NCBI GenBank assembly: GCA_022036555.1
Contig: CM039123.1
Span: forward strand, 15,102,326-15,166,325
DNA: 64,000 nucleotides
Direction: 5' to 3'
From: Microstegium vimineum
Taxonomy: Eukaryota; Streptophyta; Magnoliopsida; Poales; Poaceae
Each line of letters opens with the position of its first letter. Positions within the stretch are counted from its first letter, which is position 1. The notes beneath the pieces are model-generated. The model saw only the letters and a program-made list of their open reading frames with translations. It was not told the DNA's origin and did no database searches. Both the position numbers and the translations under genes were made by a program. Of this stretch, positions 10,901-21,797 are shown one piece after another.

Positions 10901-13900
10901 CCTAATATCCCTTCTTCTTAGTGCAATGCCATGGGGACAGTCTTTTTCCCGCAGGTAAGGTTTTCTTTTTAGCTGCATTGTTGAATCACTTATTGAAAAA
11001 ATATTACCTGCCAACAGATAACAATGCAGTCTGAAAAACAGTTTTTAGTTCTGAATAGTTCATCAACTGTAAAAAATTGGTTGGAACTCTAAAAGTCCCA
11101 AGTCAGGCACAAACTTAGACTTATACCTTACAGAAAGGCATTTCCGTAGCATTACACTGCGATTCTTTGATTAAGTAAACAACAAGGTTAAGCAGCTGAA
11201 GGGAGGCCAAGCTTTCAAGTAGAGCAACAGTAGCTGGAGGACGCTGAGAGTGTGAGTAATGAATCTCAATAAGCTAGCCAATGGTTGAGACACAACATGA
11301 CCTCAGGGGTTTGGATTCTTTTTAATTTATCCCTAGTCAGCCAGACCAAGCGTTGGAGCTGCTCTTCTGTGTTGTGTGCTATGATTTGGGCCCCTAGTCT
11401 GCTGGCAGTCGCAATTTGTGATGTTACATGCTTCTTCTGCATGCCAATCTAACTAAAGAAAACTTCACAAGAAACCGTTACCTTAAAATGTCATAAAATA
11501 CAACATCTTAATATTTACATATTAGAAAGTATCCCCACCATTCCAAATTAAGTTGTTTTGCCTTTCCTAGGTACATAGATATTGACATAGTGTATAGGAG
11601 TATCTAGATACATAGCAAAAATTATGTACATAAAAAAGCAAAAATGACTTATAATTTGAAACAGATGGAGTATATATTAAAAGTATTTGTAATGTCTAAA
11701 AACTATTTCAGTGGGGAAGGCATTAATACACATTGTCCCATAATAAGAATTTTAAAACGAGACATGAAAGTAATTACCATTAGGGGAAACTAGCTCATCG
11801 CTGCAATCAAACCCACCATGATCACGATCACATGTGCAGAAGCTGAAAGGAATGAAAAGGTTATCACATGAGCTACAAGGTATACCTTTTGTCTAGCCTT
11901 ATCTTGAAAATCAAGTATTAAAGAGCGCTAAAAATATAGGAAAAATTTCACAACAGAACATCTTTAGAAATCACCTGTAGAAAGTCAGCCCACTTTCATC
12001 AACTGAGGAATGGCATACGCCTTTCTGATTGCAGTTTCTATGGCATCCCTGAAGAGATACAGACATGTATGTCTGAGAATTTACTGTATCAATTGGATGC
12101 TTCACCCCAAAGCACCAAGTTCCCTCTTTGGCATAAAAAATTGATAGATCCATGTCTGAATTCGTGGAATTCTGTAATGAAAAAAATACTGAACCATTAC
12201 TGCTGCTTGTCCTACTGGCATAATAATCCCAAGTATCATTAGATGGTAAGCCACCATATTTTGAGTACAACTCGTAGTTCAATTCTTTATCTGACTTAAG
12301 CTGGACATGAATAAGTGCACCAGCTGAACCTTGAGGAACATCCAAAAAGAAATATGTCCATGCAAACCGCTCATGGGATGAGTTGCTTAAAAATTGTTCC
12401 AAGTAGAAGTGGCTATCTTCCAGTGATGCTCTTTCATCAGTAGGAACATAATATGACTCAAAAGGGACAGAAGGACTTCTCCTAGGAACCCTCTGCGTGT
12501 AGGAAGAAATATTTGGTTAGCAAAGATGTATTAACAGGGAAAGAAAACATATAGTTTTTCTCAAACATGCAGGAGAACTGCGTATCTTTGTATTAAGAAG
12601 AAAAAGGGGCAGGCGCCCTTACAACACACACCCCACTCCTAAACTCTTAGAAGTAACACACGCGCCTTTTACTAAGACAGAAAAACGACCACGCCTCCAC
12701 AAAAGGACCCTACTGGCTATCTACAGGCTCAAGAGAAGGGAATGAGTTTCCCTGAGCCTTTGCAAGCCTCCAGTAACGTTGTTCCTCACTTGCGAGCAGC
12801 AATGCTCCAGCCAAGTTAGGAGTACCATAAAAAACACATCTATTGCAATGGTTCCAAATTGTCCATGCCCCAAGGATGATAAGAGTTGAGTCCTTTTTTG
12901 TGTGAACCATTAAGTCACAAAGCGTTCACAACTTTAGTCTTAATTGAACATTTGTCTAATGCCCATGATGTTGTGTATATTTCAACAAAAAAAGAGAAAC
13001 TGAGCCACATTTCTCACTATAGTTATAGCTGGTTGACGTATTCACATTTTTGGCACATTGAGAAGTCTTGTTTCTGGGGAAAATGTGTTTCATCCACTAA
13101 AGGGAAAACACCACATGTCTGAAGTTCGGGTGTTTTGTGCATAACAGTTAAGAGAGTGGGTACATTCTCTACTATTCCTTCAGAACTATTCAGAGCATCA
13201 AACTTGATACATTACAGAGCCAAAGGTTCTAAGGTCAAAACTTGAGCAAAATTTTAAGAAACTAAAACTTAAGTCCCACTTTTAGTCCACATATAGTCAC
13301 TTGAGGAAGCCTATACATGAGTGGTGGTTTTGCCCCAACTGGCCCTGTTCGTTTCGCTTAAATTTGGCTTATGTTGAATACTTATGCTGATTTGTTGTGA
13401 GAGGAAAACATTGTTAGTTCGCTGAAAAGTAGTGCTGAAGTAGTGCTGATGAACAGGACCAATGTAATCATTTGAGTGAATTAATTACTGCATAAAACTC
13501 AGCAGCAACATAGTTAACTGGCAGTTCATTGGATCTTTAACGGAGAATAAACATAAGTCGAAAGTCTGGAAACACAGTATTGGATGGATTATTGCAAACT
13601 ATTGGTCAGCTATACAATACATTCCTATCAGTTGACATTATATAGCAGAATAATAAAGAATTACCTGGAGCCCATATGCCTCCCAAGAGCAATTGGTTCC
13701 AGTTTTTCCATTCAAGCATCCAGTTAATTGCCACTTCAATGAGAAACATGTTGTGTCTAGAACAGGTGTTGATGCTGTAACATTCATCTGTGTTTTGTTG
13801 ACAGTCTCAATTGCAATATACCAACGCCCAATATTTGGCGACTTCACAACCAAAGGATCATGGCTGATATCACCTGAATAGTCATGCAGATCTCTTTGAG

Positions 13901-16900
13901 GAAAGGCATTATACCGCAGGTAGCAAATCAAGGATGGCCCTAGAGCTCCAAAATTTGCAGCTGTAATTTCAAACTGCAATGCTAGGTTGACTACATCCAA
14001 GAAGTAGAACTTCATGTCGCCTTGTCTGATGCATAATGAGTCATTGGAAACAGAACAACTGATCGAGTTTTCCATTCTCACCAAGGCCGTGGCATTAGAT
14101 GCAACTTCTTGTTCTACTAAATTCTTTGGCTGTGCTAAGATATTAATACGCCTATTGTGCTCTCTAGTATACAAACTGTTCCTCCTCTCAACATTCAGCT
14201 CTAGAAGATTTCTTGAATTATTATCTATTGAAGGCTGAGAACAACCAATCATGTCAACTGTCTGGTTGCAGTAGGGTCCCCAAAATGCTGAAGTGGGGCA
14301 TCCTCTTACAGTAATGCGAGTGCTCACCAAGCGTGCTTTTCCTCGGCTAATCTGCAAAAGTATAACCATCACAATTTATATATTGGTCAATGCATTTGCG
14401 CCAAAAGACAAGAAAAGGTAAAAATGCAGTAGAGACCAAGATTTCTATAGCCATGTCCTGATCAAACATACCATCTTTGATTGCGTGCGAGCAGGGCCAA
14501 GGCCATGAAAGTACCCAATGTACCATATCCCGGGAGATATCTACAGAAAACAATCAAAAGGTCGGCATCTCAGAAGTTTATAAAATTTCTTAAGGTCCTT
14601 TCAGTGTATCAGAACTTCAGAAGAGAATAAATTTCTTCCACTTAATGAACAGATCAGGATCATAAAACCACAGTTCAATTTGGTATTACTAAGTATATGG
14701 GACATGTTTAAAACAGAAAAAAAAAATGCATTCATACAGTGATTACAGAGCAACCATAGTAACTTGCATGGAAACCATTGCCAGTGAAGTTAGGGCAGAA
14801 GCCCAAAAATATTGTGTTGTCAGTTACTTGGTATAAAACAGGATCATAATTGACCTTGGTGGTCTAGGGGTGCTTAATCTTGAATAAATGAGCTTGGCTC
14901 TGCAAATAAGGTGGTTGTGGTCTGCAAAATCTGATATGGATAAACCTTGGAGAGACTTAACATTCCTGTACATCCTAATGCTTCTGTATTGTTTGCTATA
15001 GTCATTGATTCTCGAGAAAATTGCTATTCTAGGACTCTAAACGTGTGGCTTTGCTAAAATAGGATTCCTAGCGTTGACATCGCTAAAACGACATCTGAAA
15101 CGTTTGCACTTTGTTTTCTATGACATTTGGTGTATTAAGTCTCATTTCTCATCTAAATACACGTATTTCTCTTCTCTTTTCACTCTTTTACCATTCTGCC
15201 TCATCAGGACGTTTATTACATACGGAATTTCATCGGTGTTCATCACGACCACTGTGTCGTCCCCCACGGGGTACATCACAGGCGTTGCTGGCTTGGCTCT
15301 AGTCGTGCAGCCGCGGGCCGGACGCGGCGGCCTTGGCGACGATGTCGTAGACGACGATGTACAGGAAGCTGTCTGTGAGGGCCAGGATGCTGCTGCACGG
15401 CCAGGGTCATCCAGCACTTGTACTCGGCGAAAGAGCACGGGAACTGCCGCATCTTCAGCGTCATCTCCTCGTCGGCCGGTTCATGATGTCCATCGATCGA
15501 TCTCGAATTCATATGATCGATCGATCCCCTCTGACAATCCGCCAGAGTTGCAATTTTATATATGATGAGGAGAGGATAAGAGTGTCCACAATTGGATCGG
15601 GCTCCCTTCAATTTTCATTCAGATTCAGTTTTAATTTTTTTTGAACCCAAAAAATCAACGTCCAGATGAGACAGAAGGGTAAAAGAGTCAAAGAGAAGAG
15701 AAATACATGTATTTAGTTAAGAAAAAGAGACTTAATACACCAAATGTCATGGAAAACACAAAACAGAGTGCAAACGTTTCGGATGTCGTTTTAGCGATGT
15801 CAACATTAGAAATCCTATTTTAGCAAAGCCACATGTTTGGGAGTCCTAGAATAGCAATTTTCTCTTCATTCTCATGTCGACAATGGCAGGAACACTTTAT
15901 TCTCATGTCAACATTAGAAATCCTATTTTAGCAAAGCCACATGTTTGGCAGGAACACTTTGTTTGGGAGTGATAGATAGTTGCTGGGATGCCGAGTGGTG
16001 GATCTTGCGCCGGCTGTGATCGCTGCAGTACCACAGAAAATTCTAAAGAAGCGAACAGTTGCAGAAGCACTTCATGGTGATCACTGGATAAGTGATGTGC
16101 AGGGAGGGATGTCTATGGTGGGCTTGTATGAATACCTCCAGATCAGGGATGTTCTTCGGGACACCATGCTAATCCAAGTGGAGGACCTGCAGGCTTGGGG
16201 ATTTGAGGCCTTTGAGGACCTTACCTCAAAGTCGGCTTACCGTGCATTCTTCCACAGTTCGACCCTTCTGAACCATGATGCCGCCTCTGGAAAACTTTGG
16301 CCCCAGCTAAATGCAAGATCTTTCTCTGGTTGGCCATCAGAAACAGATGTTGGACAGCGGACCATTTGGCAAAGAGAGGTCTAGCCCATCCAAACCAATG
16401 ACATCTCTGTGATCAGGCTGATGAGAACATCCAACACCTTCTCAACTTATGTGTTTTTGCTCGGGATTTTTGGTTCAGAGTTCTGGAGCCTTTGGGATTC
16501 CATACATATGCACCAAGTAGTGCTGAACCAACTTTCACCGGGGTGGCATAAGTTTATCAAGCGTGCTCCAAAGGAGAACAGGAAGGGCACTAACGCAGTG
16601 ATTGTTTTGGGTGCTTGGCTACTATGGAAACATAGAAACTCAGTTGTTTTTGAAGGAGCAAGCCCAAATTTGGGTGTTATTCCCCATTCCTTCAAGGACG
16701 AACATCACCTTTGGTACTTTGCGCGAGCGCGAGGTCTCCGATCTTTAGGTCAAGGTGTTGTGCTAACTTAGATATCAGGATGCATGGTCAGGTCCTGCCT
16801 TCTGTGTTTTTATAGTTCTTGCTCAGTCATTTACTTCATAGCCTCCTTATAGCTCAGTCCGGAGTGAGGAGGTTAATTTTGTAAGGGGCCGTTTTTCCTT

Positions 16901-19900
16901 TCTTAATACAAAGATGTGCAGCTCTCCTGCATATTCGAGAAAAAAAATTCTTCCCACAAAACAGAGGATCACAAATGATTGATTACAGGAATTAGAAGAA
17001 CAAAGATTGTGATACCTTTGGGCACAAGGTCCAGCAGTTTTATATGTATTATTAGGTCAGTTTCAGTTATCTAATTGATTACTACTATATCTAGGAGGTG
17101 ACTACTCTAGACAATGTCAATACTTATCCCGAATTATTGGACTTGAAAAGCAAAGCAACACTATTACAGAAGCAGTATTAATATTCATAATATAATACTA
17201 AATGTAATCAAATTACTGAAAATATGATCATCCAAATGTTAGCATTGCTATTATAACTCAACATAACAATGTGCTGCTACAAATAGGATGACATTACCAC
17301 ATACTCCCTGTGTTCCAAATTATAGTTCACTTTGGTTTTGTCTTAAGTCAAACTTCTTTAACTTTGACCAAGTTTATAGAAAAATGAACCAACATCATCA
17401 AATTAGTTTCATTAAAGTGTCCATCAAAATGTTTTGATTGACCATTTGTTTGACCTTATTGGTGTAAACTTTATACTTTAAATGAGGGAGTATTACTCAA
17501 TAGATCTCATATGATAGATATTTTTTTAGCAAGTCACAGTGTAAGGATAGTTTACCTGGTCATTTGTTAGCACTATCGTTGTGTTTTTCTGAAATGGTAT
17601 GCATTGCACCAGATTTGGCTGATTAATTATATTGCTATTGTCAAAAGGTCCAGCTGGGAGAGAGTTTGATACTGCAATAAAGAACCTTCCTGTCAAAATT
17701 AGTTGAATGATTCAGAAAGCTATTTATGCGTTTAAGAATAGATTTCAAGAAAAAGATGAGAGAAAAAAAGCTAACAGAAGGATGCCCCTAAATCAACTAC
17801 TCCCTCCATCCCAAATTATAAGACATTCTAAGAATCTTGGAGAGTCAAAGCATCTCAAGTTTGACCAATAATTATAGAAAAGATTATAAAGATCTATGAC
17901 ATCAAATATGTATACTATAAAAATATAATTAATAAAGAATCTAATGATACTTAGTTGACATCATAAATGTTATTATATTGTCATATAAGTTTGGTCAAAC
18001 TTGAGATACTTTGACTCTCCAACATTTTTGGGATGTCTTATAATTTGGGATGGAGGGGGGTATCTTCTTTCTCTACAAAATACAGTATGCATTCAAACCA
18101 AACAACTGGGGTAAAGCACTGTTACTTGATGGGAAGTTTCTAGCTCACAGAAATAAATATCTTGCTCAAGGCCAGCAGGAAAAAACACAGATGCTAGATG
18201 GCTATACAGTTCAAAGCCCTCAGGTTGGATGTGAAATAGCAGAGTGCTGATCATCAAAATTACTCTACAATATTACATTAAAATCTAAAGTAATTGGCTT
18301 TCAGGATGAACAAGCTGAAAGATGCTGTAGTTTTGGATTAGCAAACATTTGCAGTGATGATCTTTTTTGTTTTATCACTCAATTGTTTGCAAGAAAGTTT
18401 TGCTAGAACCATGAAAATATATTACAACACCAATCATGATAGAATTAAGAATAATATTAATGTTAATAGGTATAAATCATCCATTCAATTTAGAAGAGAA
18501 CAGTTGCAAACTACATATAGCAACCTAAAGAAATTTGCTGTACAATTAAGCAGGTGCAAGAAACAGTTTAATAGGAAATGGAAACACCAAATGCGACAAT
18601 CATCACACTAGGAAATGTGGCACTCACATAAATTGTCCAGATAAGAATCAGATATATCAGGAATAGGAGGGTTGGAATTCATCAAACAGATAATAGCAAG
18701 CTTGCTTCTTGGAATGCCTTTCAAGTGCTCCCTGTGCTACATTATTCAAAGAAGAAATATTCCACAAAATATACATAAAGAAAATTGTGAGGTATATGAT
18801 ACAATGTAGTAGGATTTAAGTCAAATGGGGGTTGCCACACCCAAAAAAAAAAAGCAAAAAAGTTCAAAGGAAAGAAAACTCCCAGTCATTGTTATGCATC
18901 AAAACACAACTTCGCCAGTGTTTCATATCCCTCTGACCCCCCTTATATATACAAGGCACTGAGCTTATAACTGTCCATAATATGTGAAAGGAAAAATGCC
19001 AACATACAAGCTGTTTACCCATCATTGATCTGGGGCACCACAATTCGTCCCTTCGACCTACCCTCCAATTTAGAGTTCTAGACACTGGCATGTGAACTGA
19101 TAAGCAGTAACGCATGATCTAAGAGCAGTTGAGCCACTAATCAGTGTTTGATACCAAGCATGACCCAGGTACTACCACTAAAAGTAGTAAGTACCAACAT
19201 ACACACTTAACAAACCTGATAGTAGCGAAAATAACTCTTACTTGATAATTCAATAATGCTCGGCCGGGATGACAGAATCTTGTACTTACAAGGTCTATGT
19301 CAGCAGCGAAATCCATGGTGACAGAAGAGAACGATGGCGGAAACTCAACTGCCGGTACAGGAAGTAGAGTATTAAGGTCGATCCAGGAAAAGGACACAAA
19401 ATAGAATTTCCACGGATGAGACAAATCAGTATTCAATCGTAGCAAAGATGTCTCTGAACGGAACACCAACTAAAACAAACTCCTCCTACAGCTGCGGGAA
19501 AGTAGCATCTGAAAGGCAAAGGCCTAAACTAAGCAGAACCTACCAAACTGCTAAATAAGCCAATACGCGTTTTCCGTGAAATTCCCGAGCAGCTAGTCTC
19601 ATCATCACGATTCCTATTCCTATAATAAAAAAACTAAATAAAAATCGCGTAAAACTCCCGGAAAAGCTAACATCCACCTACACCCAACAGAAGGTAGAAA
19701 GGAGACGAAATTTTGCCGCAGCCGGAGAACGTAAGAAAAAGCTGAAACCCAAATCACAGAGAACTGCAAATATCTCACCGCGCAGGTAGGTCCAGTCGTA
19801 AGGCTTGAGCGAGAGCCGGCTCTGCCCGTAGCTGGCCACCACCGCCGCCTCCCCCTGCGCGGCGCATCCGCGGGGGCCCGGCGCCCACCCCGCGCCCATC

Positions 19901-19959
19901 ACCAACGCCAGCGCCAGCACCAGCACCAGCACCGCCGCCTGCCGCCGCGCCGCGGCCAT
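7919..19959 (-). CDS. TMEM8/PGAP6-family membrane protein (putative CREST-superfamily hydrolase), 14 exons
   Basis: Exons on the minus strand: 19959-19779, 19348-19290, 18736-18628, 17671-17556, 14540-14472, 14351-13665, 12492-11975, 11842-11778, 10415-10336, 9252-9148, 8942-8803, 8731-8603, 8381-8229, 8060-7919. All introns are GT/AG, phases agree, and the total is 2553 nt (850 aa plus TAA). The start is the ATG before a hydrophobic signal peptide (residues 1 to about 35). Residues 36-550 are a lumenal/extracellular region with many N-x-S/T sites. Residues about 555-597 form a Cys-rich EGF-like segment. From about 603 follow membrane segments with SALYH (Ser643, His647), Asp666 and HSIWH (His803, His807), the Ser, Asp and His set of the CREST hydrolases. 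Mammalian PGAP6 (TMEM8A) is a GPI-specific phospholipase A2; the plant function is inferred only from family and residues. Introns hold several transposons. Confidence 0.88.
9636..10110 (-). mobile_element. Retroposon insertion with poly-A tail, in intron 9
   Basis: Reading on the minus strand, a GC-rich body ends in GCGGCAGAGCTCCTGCC, a usual L1-type LINE tail in grasses, and then a poly-A run (poly-T at 9636-9646). It lies inside intron 9 of the PGAP6-like gene. Its 5' limit (about 10110) is estimated from the change in composition; no target duplication was found. The body ORF (10113-9814) is not recognisable as LINE protein. A C-rich run (CCCC... at about 9867-9878) is inside. Confidence 0.55.
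10811..10907. repeat. Perfect 29-bp inverted repeat (hairpin) in intron 8
   Basis: Arms at 10811-10839 and 10879-10907 are exact reverse complements, separated by a 39-base loop. Arm ends read TATTAGGATATG and CATATCCTAATA. It could fold in RNA or be the core of a small foldback element. Just upstream, 10752-10764, GGATTCAAGTCC is like a pol III B box, so it may belong to a degenerate SINE. Confidence 0.9.
12555..12912 (-). mobile_element. LINE 3' fragment in intron 6
   Basis: Minus strand: a 66-codon reading (12910-12710) ending in the typical L1 C-terminal word GAWTIWNHCNRCVF, then 3' UTR and tail, with poly-T plus-strand at 12555-12559. The tail wording (CTCCTGCATGTTTGAG) matches the LINE piece at 16905-16947. 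5'-truncated, non-coding, inside intron 6 of the PGAP6-like gene. Confidence 0.8.
13341..13460. mobile_element. Short hAT-type MITE in intron 6
   Basis: Begins GGCCCTGTTCGTTTCGCT and ends ATGAACAGGACC, an inverted terminus common to small grass hAT MITEs of about 120 bp. The flanking 8-mers do not match, so the target duplication has decayed or the exact edge is off by a few bases. Confidence 0.65.
15014..15864. mobile_element. Pack-MULE-like element with long inverted ends, in intron 4
   Basis: Ends are inverted repeats: GAGAAAATTGCTATTCTAGG at 15014 and its complement finishing at 15864; similarity continues inward for well over 150 bases on each side. Flanks TTGATTCTC (15005-15013) and TTCATTCTC (15865-15873) match at 8 of 9 positions, a Mutator-type 9-bp target duplication. 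The ends are AT-rich but the centre (about 15290-15500) is GC-rich and looks like captured gene sequence. No transposase. It lies in intron 4 of the PGAP6-like gene. Confidence 0.85.
15299..15500 (-). pseudogene. Captured gene fragment inside the Pack-MULE
   Basis: On the minus strand a GC-rich reading runs through MRQFPCSFAEYKCWM, then after a 1-base frame change through a hydrophobic stretch LTDSFLYIVVYDIVAKAA, to a TAG at 15301-15299. Both parts look like true protein of a membrane type and like the C-terminal end of one gene. I do not recognise the parent. The frame change and lack of a start make it non-functional as it stands. Confidence 0.5.
15900..15950. repeat. Duplicated piece of the MULE terminal repeat
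   Basis: About 42 bases of the right MULE terminus (15799-15840, starting TCAACATTAGAAATCC) recur outside the element at about 15907-15948, between two copies of GGCAGGAACACTTT. This looks like filler DNA from a repaired break next to the MULE. Confidence 0.75.
15950..16947 (+). mobile_element. LINE 3' fragment (zf-RVT region and tail) in intron 4
   Basis: Plus-strand readings at 15980-16384 and 16409-16771 match the region after reverse transcriptase in plant L1 LINEs: DLAPAVIAAVP, then AYRAFFHSSTLL, and near the end VLGAWLLWKHRNSVVFEG. A stop or frame change separates them at about 16384. The 3' end carries AGCTCTCCTGCATATTCGAG and a poly-A run ending at 16947. It is 5'-truncated and antisense to the host gene. 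Confidence 0.85.
17304..17490. mobile_element. Stowaway MITE in intron 4
   Basis: Begins CTCCCTGTGTTCCAAATTAT and ends GAGGGAG, flanked by TA on both sides (17302-17303 and 17491-17492). Size and terminus are those of grass Stowaway (Tc1/mariner-type) MITEs. Confidence 0.85.
17800..18060. mobile_element. Stowaway MITE in intron 3
   Basis: Begins CTCCCTCCATCCCAAATTAT and ends with its complement ATAATTTGGGATGGAGG, flanked by TA (17798-17799, 18061-18062). Long inverted ends. The same family forms the outer element at 45960-46538. Confidence 0.88.
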
Positions 19960-20480
19960 CAGAGTCCAACGACGACGCACCCACGAAATCCGCGAAGCTC
20001 TGACTAAACCCACGCGCTCGCAGTCGCACTGCACCAACACACCTGTTTCCAGGTACCGAGGACCAGAGAATGGAGGAGAGAGAGGCGAGGGGCTTTTCCG
20101 GCACGGCGCTAATCTAATCTTGTCTGCTTTTCTCTTTGCCCATCCTTTTCCGCTTTATTTACCGCGAAAAAGACTGAAAAAAAAAACGAAAAGTGGTAGG
20201 TTGAGCGTACACTGCTGGTCTCGTACGCAGGCTATGGAGAAGTATCTAAGGTTTTGGGGGGTTTTTGTTTTGTTTGGGTTCCCCAGATGGATGTTCTAAG
20301 GTTTTAGTATTATTTTGTATTGGAATTGGATGTGCATGTGCAGGTACTTAGATTACCATTCATAAAAAAACAAGGTTGTTCTTCAACGCGGTCTTCTTTT
20401 TCTAATACGGAGTACTACAATAATGAGGCTACCTACTCCTGATGTGATCATAGAATTGATGTTGATTGATTGATTATTAG

Positions 20481-20482
<2 letters not shown>

Positions 20483-20532
<50 letters not shown>
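20483..20532. repeat. (TA)n microsatellite
   Basis: An uninterrupted run of about 50 bases of AT dinucleotide, about 520 bases upstream of the start codon of the PGAP6-like gene and beyond its likely 5' UTR. Confidence 0.95.
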
Positions 20533-20535
<3 letters not shown>

Positions 20536-20739
20536 TCAGCGGCGCCCAGGAACGATGGTGAAGAAATGTTTAGGTCTTAGATAATGCGTTCATACAATCT
20601 TTTTAAGCAACTCCAACGGTTTCCCATCTCTCCTCCTCATCTTTTATTTTTATTTTTTTGGCAAATTCACAAAAAATACTATTCAACAGTTTCCATCTCT
20701 CCTCCCCGTCTTTAGCAACTTAGGAAAAAAACCATCCCA

Positions 20740-21140
20740 GCGTGCATATATCCGCACTTGTCCTCCACTCCGCATCGAGAAAAAACGCGCGCCGCCGGAC
20801 CCTTCCCGCGTGGCCAAGGGCTTCGCCGGCGATCAACATCCAGCGATCTTCATCATCTTTGGTAAAATCAGGGTTGAGGTATGGACGAGTCCTCCAATTA
20901 TCGATTTCGTTGGTAGGGTTCAGGTAGGGATGTGTCGCCGCTTCCGTCTTGCCAGCGCGCCTCTTCCTCCTCGCCAGCACCCGCATCGGCCAATCGTCCT
21001 TGTGCTTGCTCTGGGCTCGCCGCGCTGCCGTCTCAGCCATTCGCTCTAGCGTCCGCGTCCGTCTACTCGTGCCCAAGAGAATCCGGCGAGGAGGGAGGCC
21101 GCACGTGCGGAGTTAATGGCTGACGGGCAGCGTATTCAGG
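20740..21140 (+). other. GC-rich island, possible first exon of an unclosed gene
   Basis: The block changes sharply to GC-rich sequence with several short ORFs on both strands. A candidate start is ATG 21117, followed by TGACGGGCAGCG and a GT (CAG/GTTCGT, about 21140) that could be a donor. It faces away from the PGAP6-like gene. The LINE whose 3' end is at 21246 follows at once, so no second exon is seen. The AT-rich run at 20600-20720 with GCAACTCCAACGG looks like a PIF/Harbinger-type end, so this could be transposon leader instead. Confidence 0.3.
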
Positions 21141-21418
21141 TTCGTCTCTAGTTCTCCCAGATGTGAACCTTGTGTCAGACTGTTCTCCTCGTATTTTGTT
21201 CTCATTTGTTAATTCATACGCAACACCCGGTGACCGCTATGCTGGGTTTTTTTGATAAACAGACAACTTTATTATTAGCAGCATCTAGCTGCGAGAAGGT
21301 AAAAGGAATCCCAGGTTACAGAGTTTAGGACCACTCGAAGTGGACACAACACTTGATGATCTTGCCTAGAGCAAGTAATTACAGGTGCCTCAGTAGTAGA
21401 ATGATAGCCTAAGAGAGC

Positions 21419-21789
21419 CTATCTTGCTAGTCTGTGAGCAGTGTTATTTGCATCTCTCGATATCTTGAAAACTTTACAATGAGCATTGAGAGTGTAATTG
21501 AGGAACTCCTGTGTAATGTGCTTGATTGTCCAGTCTAGTGGCAAGGAGTGATCTGCAGAGTTGAAGAAAGTTGTCAAATATTGATTGTCGGTGAGGAAGT
21601 TGGTTCCCTGTAGATGAAGCTTGTAGGCCATCTGTGCTGCAAGGCTCATGGCTGCCGCTTCTGCCATGATTACCGATCTGCAGTTTTTCATCTTGACCTG
21701 CAAAAAGATTGAATGTGGTGGGGTTGTGGTGTTATTAAGGATGAACACCCCCACACCAGCTTGTCTGTGGGATTGGGTAGGCCCATCAG
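21419..21789 (-). pseudogene. LINE A RNase H domain
   Basis: C-terminal RNase H of the LINE: VIMAEAAAMSLAAQMA, NFLTDNQYL and ISRDANNTAHRLAR. The E (AEAA) and D (TDNQ) positions fit the RNase H pattern. It lies between the hAT MITE and the LINE tail, where a short 3' UTR and plus-strand poly-T at 21246-21253 follow. Confidence 0.8.
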
Positions 21790-21797
21790 GTTGTAAT

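Noticed and set aside
19349..19469. Longer exon 2 of the PGAP6-like gene using an acceptor further upstream
   Set aside because: The acceptor CGGCAG just before 19348 joins exon 1 to the conserved VEFPPSFSSV reading in phase; the longer version adds unlike sequence.
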